The position numbers and the translations under genes were made by a program. Below, in pieces: positions 34,874 to 42,753 of a DNA stretch of 64,000 nt (position 1 is the stretch's first letter; every line of letters starts with the position of its first letter). The stretch is from assembly GCF_009933335.1 (NCBI RefSeq), contig NZ_MAEL01000031.1:65651-129650 (forward strand). The letters run 5' to 3'. The notes beneath the pieces were generated by a model that saw only the letters and a program-made list of their open reading frames with translations, was not told the origin of the DNA and searched no databases. Origin of the DNA: Candidatus Enterococcus willemsii (GTDB taxonomy: Bacteria > Bacillota > Bacilli > Lactobacillales > Enterococcaceae).

Positions 34874-35652
34874 TATGCTAACCTCTCTCTTATCTTTTCA
34901 CTTACCCAGTCAATAACAATGACCACAACCAAGATGGACAAAATAATGATGGATACTCGGTCATAACGCATTAAACTCAACGAAGAATTCAGCATGACAC
35001 CAATTCCTCCCGCACCAACATAGCCTAACACCGTTGATGCTCGAACGTTTACTTCAAAAGCATACAAGGAATAGCTTGCAATTTGGTGGGTAATTTGTGG
35101 CGCAATCGACCAGAAGGCGATTTGCGTTTTAGTACTCCCCACTGACTCAGCTGCTTCAATCGGTCCATGATCAATCGTTTCAATTGCTTCATAAATCAAT
35201 TGTGAGACCATGCCGAATGTAAAGACTGCAATTGTTAAAACACCCGTAAATTCGCCAATCCCAAACATCGCAACAAATAAAGCTGCTAATAATAAGTTGG
35301 GAATTGTACGAATCACACTCATTAAAAAGCGAATAATCGTTGTGATGATGCCATTTCTAGTGACAACTGTAGTCGCTAAAAATGAAAAAGGCACCGCAAA
35401 AACAACGCCTAATGTCGTACCAACAACCGACATTTTAATCGTTTTAATCAGTGGTTCAATAATCGTTGGAATATATGACCAATCAGGATGTAAAAAACGT
35501 CCTAAAAATTCCTGCATTTGATCGAAATTGGTAAACACTTCAACAAAATTGGCATTCGTCAACTGCACACTCACACCAGCACAAATAAACACGAGAAAAA
35601 GCAGAAAAAGATGCTTGTATAAATGACGATGAATAGTATCTTTTAACTTCAT
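34873..35652 (-). CDS. phnE: Phosphonate-type ABC transporter permease (PhnE1)
   Basis: A 259-residue permease with about six helices, the coupling loop [20 protein letters not shown] and the following [16 protein letters not shown]. It is homologous to the downstream permease but distinct in sequence. Its start overlaps the phnC stop by four bases. Confidence 0.9.
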   Translation of the reverse strand: MKLKDTIHRHLYKHLFLLFLVFICAGVSVQLTNANFVEVFTNFDQMQEFLGRFLHPDWSYIPTIIEPLIKTIKMSVVGTTLGVVFAVPFSFLATTVVTRNGIITTIIRFLMSVIRTIPNLLLAALFVAMFGIGEFTGVLTIAVFTFGMVSQLIYEAIETIDHGPIEAAESVGSTKTQIAFWSIAPQITHQIASYSLYAFEVNVRASTVLGYVGAGGIGVMLNSSLSLMRYDRVSIIILSILVVVIVIDWVSEKIRERLA

Positions 35653-36410
35653 TCGTTCTCACCTTGTTTGAAAATATCGGCGCCATAAATGCCCTTCAAA
35701 ATATCATCTGTCGCTTCTTCAGGTGTGCCATCAAAGACAACTTCTCCAGCACGCAAACCAATAATACGCGTTGAAAATTGACGGGCAAGTTCGACTGAAT
35801 GCAGGTTAATAATGACAGTACGATTCAATTCTTGATTGATGTTTTTCAAATCTTTCATGATTTTTTCTGTGGTGATAGGATCAAGTGATGCCACAGGTTC
35901 ATCAGCTAAAATAATCTCGGCTTGTTGAACCAAAGTACGGGCAATAGAGACGCGTTGCTGTTGTCCACCACTTAATTCATCACTACGAGAATGCAGTTTG
36001 TCCTTCAAACCGACACGATCCAACGCATCTTCCACTAGTGAATAATCTTCTTTGCTGAATAATCCGAAAATACTTTTTACTGTTGAATAATAGCCTAACC
36101 GTCCAGAAATAACATTTTTTTGCACAGAACTTTTTTTCACTAGATTAAATTGTTGGAAAATCATTCCGATATTGCGGCGAATTTGGCGCAACTCCCTTTT
36201 TTTCGCTTTGGTGATAGACGCACCATTGATTTGAATATTGCCTTCTGTAATCTCATTTAAACGATTCACAGAGCGAAGAAAGGTACTTTTCCCAGCTCCA
36301 CTTAAACCGATAATCGATACAAATTCACCATCTTCAATGGTTAAATTAATATTTTTTAGACCCACAACCCCATTTTTGTAGGTTTTTGTTACATTTTCAA
36401 ACTGAATCAT
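35649..36410 (-). CDS. phnC: Phosphonate-type ABC transporter ATPase (PhnC)
   Basis: A 253-residue ATPase with Walker [18 protein letters not shown] (about residues 35-51), the Q-loop [14 protein letters not shown], signature [15 protein letters not shown] near 143 and Walker [15 protein letters not shown]. The match to the PhnC subfamily is strong. No C-P lyase genes are present in the window, so the imported ligand may be a phosphonate, phosphite or another phosphorus compound, used by enzymes elsewhere. Confidence 0.92.
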   Translation of the reverse strand: MIQFENVTKTYKNGVVGLKNINLTIEDGEFVSIIGLSGAGKSTFLRSVNRLNEITEGNIQINGASITKAKKRELRQIRRNIGMIFQQFNLVKKSSVQKNVISGRLGYYSTVKSIFGLFSKEDYSLVEDALDRVGLKDKLHSRSDELSGGQQQRVSIARTLVQQAEIILADEPVASLDPITTEKIMKDLKNINQELNRTVIINLHSVELARQFSTRIIGLRAGEVVFDGTPEEATDDILKGIYGADIFKQGENE

Positions 36411-36435
36411 ATCTTTTCCTCTTTCTATTCAAACA

Positions 36436-36473
36436 GACAAAAAAGGAAAAGACGTGTGCTTTTCCTTTTTTAA
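36436..36473 (-). terminator. Terminator/attenuator between phnD and phnC
   Basis: AAAAAGGAAAAG pairs with CTTTTCCTTTTT across ACGTGTG, flanked by T residues on the minus strand. Partial read-through would yield more binding protein than transporter. Confidence 0.75.
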
Positions 36474-36480
36474 TTGTTCT

Positions 36481-37404
36481 CTACTCAGCTGCTTTTTCGT
36501 TGTAGTCTTCGACTGTGTCATAATCCGCTTCGTTTGCTTCTCCATAGCCTAAATGACTCCACATGCTCATAGCTTCTTTTCCTGCTTCATCTTCAGGCAT
36601 TGCTAAAAAGGCTTCTTTGATTTTTTCTTGTAACGCTTCGTCCATTGATGGTTGCACGGCAATTGCATCATTCGGGATATTTCCTTCTGTTAAATATAAA
36701 ACACGTAAATCTTTGAATAAATCAGTGTCTGCAAATTTAGAAGCAAATACATTACGTGCGCCTTGGAAAACAAAGGCTGCGTCTTGTTGACCGTTTAACA
36801 CAGCAGTGATTTCACTTGGTAGGTCATTTACGACCGTAAGCGTTACGTCTTTATTCGTATCAATCCCTGCTTCACGTAATTCAACGATTGGATAGATGTA
36901 ACCACTCGCAGAATTTGGACTTAAAGTGGCAATTTTTTTACCTTTTAAATCAGCTAATTCTTTTATATCGCTATCGGCACGAACTAAAATTTCTCCTTTA
37001 AAGCTTGAAGATAATTCGCCTTCTTCTGGTAAACCTGTTTCCTCATTATATTTGACTAATTGTGAAGATAACAATGCTTTGGCTGCATCTTGTTTACGTG
37101 CTTGCACATAAGCAGATGGTGGCATAATTCCTAAATCTACTTTACCTGATGCCATTGCTTCAACAATTGTTGAATAATCTGTTGCTAAAGTCACATTGAC
37201 TTCACGATCTAGTTTTTTCGATAAATATTCTGCAAACGGTTTGGTTTTGGCTTGCATTGATCCATCATTATTCGTTGGAACAAATTGAACTTCTAATGCT
37301 TTGTCTTCGGCTTTTCCATTGTCTTTATTGCCACAAGCGACCAATAAGCTAACACTTAATGTTAGTACAGCTGCCATCCAACCCATTTTGATTAATTTCT
37401 TCAT
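36481..37404 (-). CDS. phnD: Phosphonate-type ABC substrate-binding lipoprotein (PhnD)
   Basis: A 307-residue lipoprotein with signal MKKLIKMGWMAAVLTLSVSL and lipobox LLVAC, then a type II binding fold with LEVQFVPTNNDGSMQAKTKP, SGKVDLGIMPPSAYVQARK and KKIATLSPNSASGYIYP. These segments are typical of PhnD/PtxB ligand sites. The ATG at 37402-37404 follows GAGAGG at good spacing; an in-frame ATG 33 bases upstream would add a charged leader ahead of the signal peptide. Confidence 0.9.
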   Translation of the reverse strand: MKKLIKMGWMAAVLTLSVSLLVACGNKDNGKAEDKALEVQFVPTNNDGSMQAKTKPFAEYLSKKLDREVNVTLATDYSTIVEAMASGKVDLGIMPPSAYVQARKQDAAKALLSSQLVKYNEETGLPEEGELSSSFKGEILVRADSDIKELADLKGKKIATLSPNSASGYIYPIVELREAGIDTNKDVTLTVVNDLPSEITAVLNGQQDAAFVFQGARNVFASKFADTDLFKDLRVLYLTEGNIPNDAIAVQPSMDEALQEKIKEAFLAMPEDEAGKEAMSMWSHLGYGEANEADYDTVEDYNEKAAE

Positions 37405-37454
37405 TTTTTCCATCCTCTCGTTTATGCGCTGTTCCACGCAGAACAGTCAAATTG

Positions 37455-37483
37455 ATTTTACAAGAAACGACTGCTCCTTTCAA
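37455..37483 (-). promoter_or_regulatory. Promoter of the phn operon
   Basis: On the minus strand TTGAAA (37483-37478), a 17-base spacer and TAAAAT (37460-37455), about 50 bases before the phnD start. No PhoB/PhoP-type repeat was recognised nearby. Confidence 0.5.
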
Positions 37484-37581
37484 TAGTGTTGCTCTTTTCA
37501 TTGCGATTTTCAGCAAAAAAAATAAAGATTGCTTGTCGTTTGTGCTTTTTGATAAACTATTACTGAAAGGAAGCGATTATC

Positions 37582-38313
37582 ATGCCTATAGGCGTATTGA
37601 TTAACACAAGTACAATTGCCATCGGAGGTATCCTTGGTGGTTTATTTGGAAAACATTTATCAGAAGACTTCAAACACCAATTAACGATGATTTTCGGGGT
37701 CTGTTCCATGGGAATGGGTATCTACGCCATTGCACCAATGAATTATATGCCCGCTGTTATCTTTGCTTTAGTGATTGGTACAGGCTTAGGACTAGCGATT
37801 CATCTGGGAGAAAAAATCAACCAAGGTGCTGCATGGATGCAACGCCCCATTGCCAAACTATTTCCTGAAGAACAATCTGATGTCAGTGAAGAAGAATTCT
37901 TACGCACGCTCGTAACGATTATCGTTTTATTTTGTGCAAGTGGCACTGGGATTTATGGCAGTTTAGATGCTGGCATGTCTGGCGATCATTCAATTTTAAT
38001 TTCAAAATCTATTTTGGATTTTTTTACTGCTATTATTTTCGCCTGTAATCTTGGTTTCGTTGTGTCAGTGATTGCCATTCCACAATTTATTATTTTTTAT
38101 GGGTTATTTTTAATGGCAAAATTTATCTTCCCGTTAACTACGCCTGAAATGATTCTTGATTTTAAAGCATGTGGTGGTTTTTTGATGTTGGCAACAGGAT
38201 TTCGGATGATTCAAGTCAAGATGTTTCCAACTGCCGATATGATTCCTGCAATGATTTTGGTGATGCCATTTAGTTGGTTGTGGGCCAATTGGATTTTACC
38301 GTTGGTAGGGTAG
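37582..38313 (+). CDS. DUF554 family membrane protein
   Basis: A 243-residue integral membrane protein with seven or so helices, starting PIGVLINTSTIAIGGILGGL, the usual DUF554 opening. Further family segments are ALVIGTGLGLAIHLGEKIN and the ending ILVMPFSWLWANWILP. The family (YdfK/YqgA-like) is widespread and without an established function, though a transport role is often supposed. It is transcribed divergently from phnD. Confidence 0.85.
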   Translation: MPIGVLINTSTIAIGGILGGLFGKHLSEDFKHQLTMIFGVCSMGMGIYAIAPMNYMPAVIFALVIGTGLGLAIHLGEKINQGAAWMQRPIAKLFPEEQSDVSEEEFLRTLVTIIVLFCASGTGIYGSLDAGMSGDHSILISKSILDFFTAIIFACNLGFVVSVIAIPQFIIFYGLFLMAKFIFPLTTPEMILDFKACGGFLMLATGFRMIQVKMFPTADMIPAMILVMPFSWLWANWILPLVG

Positions 38314-38436
38314 TTTTTTAAGCATTTACAAAGTGCTATTTTCTATCAATTGATGCTTCTCTGGATAGTCACTGAATTCTTTTTTTCTTAAATTATGCTA
38401 AAATGATAGGTAACACGTTAAAACTAAAGGAGAACT

Positions 38437-39876
38437 ATGTTGAAATCAAAATTATTCAAATTACTATTCGGTTTTCTCATTGTACTTGGTTTGGGTCATA
38501 CGCCAGTGCTTGCAGACGATTTATTAGATAAAGCACAGCAAGCTGGTTATCAGTTAACAGAAACAGACCTACCAGAGACGGGCATTGTAATTGAAGCCAC
38601 CAACGGACAAATTATTTGGGAAAAAAAAGCAGAACAAATGATTGACGCATCTGACTTGTCTAATTTAATGACAATTTATTTAACCCTAGAAGCAATTGAA
38701 GACGGCACATTAAAGATGGATACAAAAATTACTGCCACTGCTAATCATGAAGCGATTTCTGCTTTAGAGATGAAAAACACAGCCATTAGTTCTGGTGTAG
38801 AATATACGGTGAAAGAACTCCTTCAATTAGCTTTAGTCCCTTCATCAAATGTAGCAAGTGTAATGTTATCCAATTTGCAAGATGAACAAGATGCCACATT
38901 TGTCACTAAAATGAATGACAAAGCCAAAGAACTCGGTATGACGCAAACGACTTTCAACACAGCATCTGGCACACCAGCCATTCAATTTGAAGGTTATTAT
39001 CAGCCTGATGGTTTTGATTTATATGCAGGCAATCAGACGACTGCTAAAGATTTAGCTACATTGGCGTATCACCTGCTACAAAAGTTTCCAGATATTCTAG
39101 ATTTGGCAAAAGCTGAAACATTTACCATTTTGCCAAACTCATTGTATGAAGAAACCATTAAAAACGACAATGAATCACTACCGAAAGGAACCTACAGTTT
39201 AAAAGGTGTGGACGGTTTAAAAATTGGTACTAGCGAATCAGGTTATCAATCAATTGTTACTGCCCGACAAGATGGTTTACGAGTGATTACCGTCTTAACA
39301 GGTGTTGGAGATGCGTGGAATCCTGAAACTAAACCTGCGATCTTCCAACTAAGCAATACCTTAGTTCAAGATGTATTTAAACATTATGAATACACAGAAA
39401 TTTTAGCTGCTGGTGAGCAGACTATCAATGATAAAACACTACAAGTCGAAAAGGATTTTTACGCAGTGACAAAAAAAGATACAGATGCTTCTTTTGTCGC
39501 AACGGACGGTACTATCGAATGGATGAATCACCTTCCGCTTGTCGCAGACACTGTTGCACCTGTGACGATGTCGTATAAACCATTAGAAGAAACTAGTTTA
39601 AATACGCATCCATTCTTAGTTTCCTTGATTAATGCAGTAGAAATTACTAAGTTAACGATTCTTTCAGTGGGACTTGTCTTCTTAGGAATCATTTTCATAG
39701 TAATGAGTCTTTTTATCCCACAGATAAGTAAAGAAGAAGCTAAAACGGAACAACCTACACGTCGTCGTGACCAAAGAGCTAAACGTGGATTTCCTTTTAA
39801 GCGAGTGATTCGTTGGTTAGGAATTCTCTCGTTAATAAGTGGTGTCGTAATTCTAATTATCCAATACCTTGTTTAA
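38437..39876 (+). CDS. DD-carboxypeptidase (PBP5/DacA-type) homologue lacking the SxxK motif
   Basis: A 479-residue exported protein with signal peptide (1-26, ending VLADD), a DacA-type fold (about 30-310), a beta-rich region (about 310-385) and two C-terminal membrane helices (about 405-430 and 460-479). The family's SxxK active site should lie at residues 73-76, but the segment reads A71-S-D-L-S-N-L-M-T79: Asp replaces the nucleophile and Asn the lysine. S136-S-N138 is kept, while KTG has become K262-I-G264. It is therefore probably inactive and may be a wall-enzyme regulator or a binding protein. The reading frame is intact, so this is not a decayed gene. Confidence 0.85.
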   Translation: MLKSKLFKLLFGFLIVLGLGHTPVLADDLLDKAQQAGYQLTETDLPETGIVIEATNGQIIWEKKAEQMIDASDLSNLMTIYLTLEAIEDGTLKMDTKITATANHEAISALEMKNTAISSGVEYTVKELLQLALVPSSNVASVMLSNLQDEQDATFVTKMNDKAKELGMTQTTFNTASGTPAIQFEGYYQPDGFDLYAGNQTTAKDLATLAYHLLQKFPDILDLAKAETFTILPNSLYEETIKNDNESLPKGTYSLKGVDGLKIGTSESGYQSIVTARQDGLRVITVLTGVGDAWNPETKPAIFQLSNTLVQDVFKHYEYTEILAAGEQTINDKTLQVEKDFYAVTKKDTDASFVATDGTIEWMNHLPLVADTVAPVTMSYKPLEETSLNTHPFLVSLINAVEITKLTILSVGLVFLGIIFIVMSLFIPQISKEEAKTEQPTRRRDQRAKRGFPFKRVIRWLGILSLISGVVILIIQYLV

Positions 39877-39921
39877 AAAAGAATGGCTGTCTTTCATTTG
39901 AAAGGCAGCCATTCTTTTTTA
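39875..39921. terminator. Bidirectional terminator after the DacA-like gene
   Basis: AAAAAAGAATGGCTG pairs with CAGCCATTCTTTTTT across a 16-base interior and serves both convergent genes. Confidence 0.9.
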
Positions 39922-40221
39922 ATTATCTAAGTCGATTTCAAAGCCATCAAAGACTTCTCCATCATAATATTTCAACAATTGATCCACGGAAAGTAAAGAA
40001 GAAGTCATTTCTTCGGTTGATTCCTCTGTTTCTTGACTTTCCACATATTCTTGATACTTCTCCATTAACGTACGATACATCGCTTTACGAGAATTTCCTT
40101 CACCTGTAATAAAAGGTAACTCTCTGAGAAAACCTGCGTATACAGGTTTATCTTCCACAAACTCTACAGGCAACTCCATTACTTGTAAATGCATTTCATT
40201 AAATTGTTCATACATCCTCAA
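39919..40221 (-). CDS. Hypothetical acidic protein downstream of the ABC-F gene
   Basis: A 100-residue acidic cytoplasmic protein without a recognised family. The first half has a compact pattern (MHLQVMELPVEFVEDKPVYA, GEGNSRKAMYRTLMEKYQEY); the middle is Glu/Ser/Thr-rich and the end FDGFEIDLDN. The start may be the TTG at 40221, spaced six bases from AAGGA, or an ATG two codons later. The ribosome site lies in the last codons of the ABC-F gene three bases upstream, so the two genes are translationally linked and share the attenuation leader. Confidence 0.65.
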   Translation of the reverse strand: MRMYEQFNEMHLQVMELPVEFVEDKPVYAGFLRELPFITGEGNSRKAMYRTLMEKYQEYVESQETEESTEEMTSSLLSVDQLLKYYDGEVFDGFEIDLDN

Positions 40222-40224
40222 TCA

Positions 40225-41748
40225 CTATCCTTCGATTTCAATGACACGTTCAACAAAATTTTCATAAAAGTCTTGTTCATGGGACACGACAATCACTGTC
40301 CCTTCATATTCTGCTAAGCTTTGTTGCAAGCTTTCTTTTGTCTCTTGGTCAATATGGTTTGTTGGTTCATCAAGAATTAGTAAATTCCCTTCAACCATAG
40401 TCATTTGTGCCAATTTGACTTTTGTTTGCTCCCCACCACTTAACATTTTTAACGGTTCTTGTGCTAATTGATTCACTAAGCCCGCACGTGATAATTGGCG
40501 ACGCAAATCTTTGACCGAGGCATTTTCATAGATATTACCTAGGTATTGCAGCGGTGTTTCCAAAGGTGATTCCCAAACCAATTCTTGCGAGAAATAATTA
40601 ATTTTCGTATTTGCTGGAAAATGAAACTCTCCAGAAATTGCTGGGATTTCACCAATTAATGTCTTTAATAACGTGGATTTACCGATTCCATTGAAGCCAC
40701 GAATCGCAATTTTTTCGCCATAGCGAATCGTCAAATTAATAGGGTTCAACAACGGTTTGTCATAGCCAACAACTAGGTTATCCGTCGTTAATGCCAAGGT
40801 ACTAACAATAGGTTTGTAGGGAAATTGAAAATTTGGTTTAGCTGTATCACTTGGTGGCGTCAAACGATCAATTTTATCTAATTGCTTTTCACGACTTTTT
40901 GCCATCGTTGAACGTGAACCTGCTTTATATTTGCGAATATAAGCTTCGGTTTTTTCGATATGGCGTTTTTGGGCTTCATATTGCCGTAAGTAAGTTTCCC
41001 GATTGGCTTCTTTTTGTTTCAACGCTTTGGTTAAATTTCCGGTATATTTCGTCAATTTGCCAAACTCAATGTCTGCGATATGAGTCGTAATGTCATTTAA
41101 AAATGCACGATCATGCGAGATAACTAGAAATGTGCCGGTAAAGTTTTTCAAAAAGTCCGTCAACCATTGGACATGGGTATCATCTAAATGGTTGGTCGGC
41201 TCATCAAGTACTAAGATTTCTGGTTTTTCTAATAGCAATTTTGCCAAAATAACTTTTGAACGTTGCCCACCACTTAAGTTTTTTAGCAATGAATCTAATC
41301 CCAGTACATCTATTCCCAAGCCTGATGCCATCTCTTGGATTAGTGTCCCCATTTGATAAAATTCGCCTTGGTCTAGTTGTGTTTGTAATCGACCTGCACG
41401 CTCCAATAATTTGTCTTCAAACGTCTCACTATAAGTGGTATAAATTTCGGTAATTTCCTTTTCAATATCCAATTCTTTTTGGAAGGCTGTTTTTAGAAAT
41501 TCTTCAATCGTCAGTGTTTCATTCACTCGAACGTACTGATCTAAATAACCTAAATGGCAGTTCTTTGCAATTTCTACCCGACCTTCATCTGGTAATTGTT
41601 CGCCGGTAATAATTTTAATCAGTGTTGATTTTCCGGCACCATTTTGGCCGATTAATCCGACGTGTTCTCCTTTGTTGACTTGTAGATTCAAATCTTCATA
41701 TAAGATTTTATCGCCAAACTGTTGCGTAATATTGTGTAAGCTTAACAT
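40225..41748 (-). CDS. ABC-F family ribosome-associated ATPase
   Basis: A 507-residue soluble protein with two ABC domains and no membrane segment. The first has Walker A GQNGAGKST near residue 35, signature LSGGQRSKVILAKLLL and Walker B LVLDEPTNHLD. The interdomain linker (about 235-300) is basic and helical (KRHIEKTEAYIRKYKAGSRS). The second has GFNGIGKSTLLKTLIGEI, MLSGGEQTKVKLAQMT and LLILDEPTNHID. ABC-F proteins act on ribosomes as translation factors or as antibiotic-resistance factors. Resemblance is to housekeeping YkpA/YbiT-like forms more than to Lsa or Vga, yet the leader in front is of the antibiotic-inducible kind. ACCTAGGT (40537-40544) encodes QYLGN. Confidence 0.85.
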   Translation of the reverse strand: MLSLHNITQQFGDKILYEDLNLQVNKGEHVGLIGQNGAGKSTLIKIITGEQLPDEGRVEIAKNCHLGYLDQYVRVNETLTIEEFLKTAFQKELDIEKEITEIYTTYSETFEDKLLERAGRLQTQLDQGEFYQMGTLIQEMASGLGIDVLGLDSLLKNLSGGQRSKVILAKLLLEKPEILVLDEPTNHLDDTHVQWLTDFLKNFTGTFLVISHDRAFLNDITTHIADIEFGKLTKYTGNLTKALKQKEANRETYLRQYEAQKRHIEKTEAYIRKYKAGSRSTMAKSREKQLDKIDRLTPPSDTAKPNFQFPYKPIVSTLALTTDNLVVGYDKPLLNPINLTIRYGEKIAIRGFNGIGKSTLLKTLIGEIPAISGEFHFPANTKINYFSQELVWESPLETPLQYLGNIYENASVKDLRRQLSRAGLVNQLAQEPLKMLSGGEQTKVKLAQMTMVEGNLLILDEPTNHIDQETKESLQQSLAEYEGTVIVVSHEQDFYENFVERVIEIEG

Positions 41749-41781
41749 CTTTCTTCTCCATTTCTCTTTACTTATTTACAG

Positions 41782-41809
41782 AAAAAAACTGCAGACACAT
41801 TGTCTACAG
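41782..41809 (-). terminator. Intrinsic terminator in the ABC-F leader (attenuator)
   Basis: On the minus strand a 9-bp stem (41801-41809 with 41789-41797, one G-U pair) with a three-base loop is followed by T7 (41788-41782), about 33 bases before the ABC-F start. A strong terminator with no gene of normal size ahead of it marks an attenuated leader. Confidence 0.8.
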
Positions 41810-41827
41810 CTTAACTATCTATCTTCC

Positions 41828-41904
41828 CATCAAAAAAGACACCTCAAATAAGCCTCGTCTTTTTTGATGAAGCTCATAGCTCGCCCTCAACAATGCTTCA
41901 TCAA
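41828..41904 (-). promoter_or_regulatory. Mutually exclusive hairpins in the ABC-F leader
   Basis: Hairpin 1 pairs 41864-41873 (TTGATGAAGC on plus) with 41895-41904 (GCTTCATCAA), a 10-bp stem that includes the stop codon of the leader peptide. Hairpin 2 pairs 41828-41840 (CATCAAAAAAGAC) with 41857-41869 (GTCTTTTTTGATG), a 13-bp stem. They share bases 41864-41869 and cannot coexist. A ribosome at the leader stop would block hairpin 1; a ribosome stalled early would permit it. Confidence 0.7.
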
Positions 41905-41957
41905 TAGTTGTTAAGAGCAGCTTCTCTTACAAATTTCAAATAGGATTTAAAAAACAT
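41901..41957 (-). CDS. 18-residue leader peptide of the ABC-F gene
   Basis: The minus-strand frame encodes MFFKSYLKFVREAALNNY, preceded by GGAAAGGATGAGTGCG (ribosome-site-like). Its stop codon lies in the first arm of hairpin 1. The frame is open upstream as far as an ATG at 41993, giving a 30-residue variant, but that start has a poor ribosome site. Size, position and overlap with the hairpins fit a ribosome-stalling leader peptide as known for inducible ABC-F and methyltransferase resistance genes. Confidence 0.6.
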   Translation of the reverse strand: MFFKSYLKFVREAALNNY

Positions 41958-42027
41958 CGCACTCATCCTTTCCGACATTCGTAAGTCTAACATGTGCATC
42001 TCAAAAAGTCTACTTCTCGAAACTAGC

Positions 42028-42069
42028 AAAAAAACTTTTGTGGCAAGTGTTCCTTACCACAAAAGTTTT
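42028..42069 (-). terminator. Terminator of the luxS-mtnN operon
   Basis: AAAACTTTTGTGG pairs with CCACAAAAGTTTT across a 13-base loop, followed on the minus strand by a T-run. It insulates the ABC-F leader from the upstream operon. Confidence 0.88.
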
Positions 42070-42752
42070 TATCTCAAATTTTCTAACAGAGCATTCACTG
42101 CTTGAAATGCTTGATTCGATGCGAAATCAACAGTCTCATCGAATGTATCAGGTGCGGAATCTCCGACATGATCAGAAATACCACGAACGTTGACGATCGG
42201 AATATCATAGAAGGAAGCCACTTGTGCTAAGGCACAGCTTTCCATATCGGAAGCAGTAATTGTTGGAATAGCCTTACGAATCGCTGCAATTGATTTCGTA
42301 TCACTCATAAACGAATCTGAAGTAGCAATTGTTCCGTGATGGGCTGGAATACCAGCTTCTGCAAAAATTGTAGACAATTTCGCAATTAATTCAGGGGCCA
42401 CTGGATAATCTGCTGGCATTTGCGGCACTTGACCAAAAGCATAATTAAAGCCTGTTGCATCAACGTCGCTATACACAAAACGATCGGTATACACGACATC
42501 TCCTAAAGCAAATTCAGATCGGAACGAACCAATCGTTCCTGTATTGATGATAAAATCCGGTTGCACTTGTTCACACAACCAAGTAGCTGTAGCAGCGGCG
42601 TTCACTTTGCCGATTCCTGATTCTACCAAATACAGTCGGTCATTCACTTTCTCGATGACGGTTTTCCCTTTTTGCCAGACGACAGTAGCAGCAAATTGTT
42701 GGCGAAATGGTGCCAACTCTTCTTTCATTGCGGCAATAATTGCGATTTTCAC
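42069..42752 (-). CDS. mtnN: 5'-methylthioadenosine/S-adenosylhomocysteine nucleosidase
   Basis: A 227-residue cytoplasmic enzyme that cleaves adenine from methylthioadenosine and S-adenosylhomocysteine; the latter reaction makes the substrate of LuxS. The family start KIAIIAAMKEEL, the segment ESGIGKVNAAATATWL near residue 44 and the catalytic-site region ASDMESCALAQVASFYDIP near 168, with VRGISDHVGD near 190, are all present. It is the last gene of luxS-SDR-metQ-mtnN, so both steps of SAH recycling are in one operon. Confidence 0.95.
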   Translation of the reverse strand: MKIAIIAAMKEELAPFRQQFAATVVWQKGKTVIEKVNDRLYLVESGIGKVNAAATATWLCEQVQPDFIINTGTIGSFRSEFALGDVVYTDRFVYSDVDATGFNYAFGQVPQMPADYPVAPELIAKLSTIFAEAGIPAHHGTIATSDSFMSDTKSIAAIRKAIPTITASDMESCALAQVASFYDIPIVNVRGISDHVGDSAPDTFDETVDFASNQAFQAVNALLENLR

Positions 42753-42753
42753 G

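Noticed and set aside
37405-37437. Longer start for the PhnD lipoprotein
   Set aside because: It would place charged residues ahead of a normal lipoprotein signal peptide and would include the ribosome site of the ATG at 37404.
41955-41993. 30-residue version of the ABC-F leader peptide
   Set aside because: The frame is open to an ATG at 41993, but that start lacks a ribosome site, and a possible -10 box lies inside the segment; the 18-residue form is preferred.
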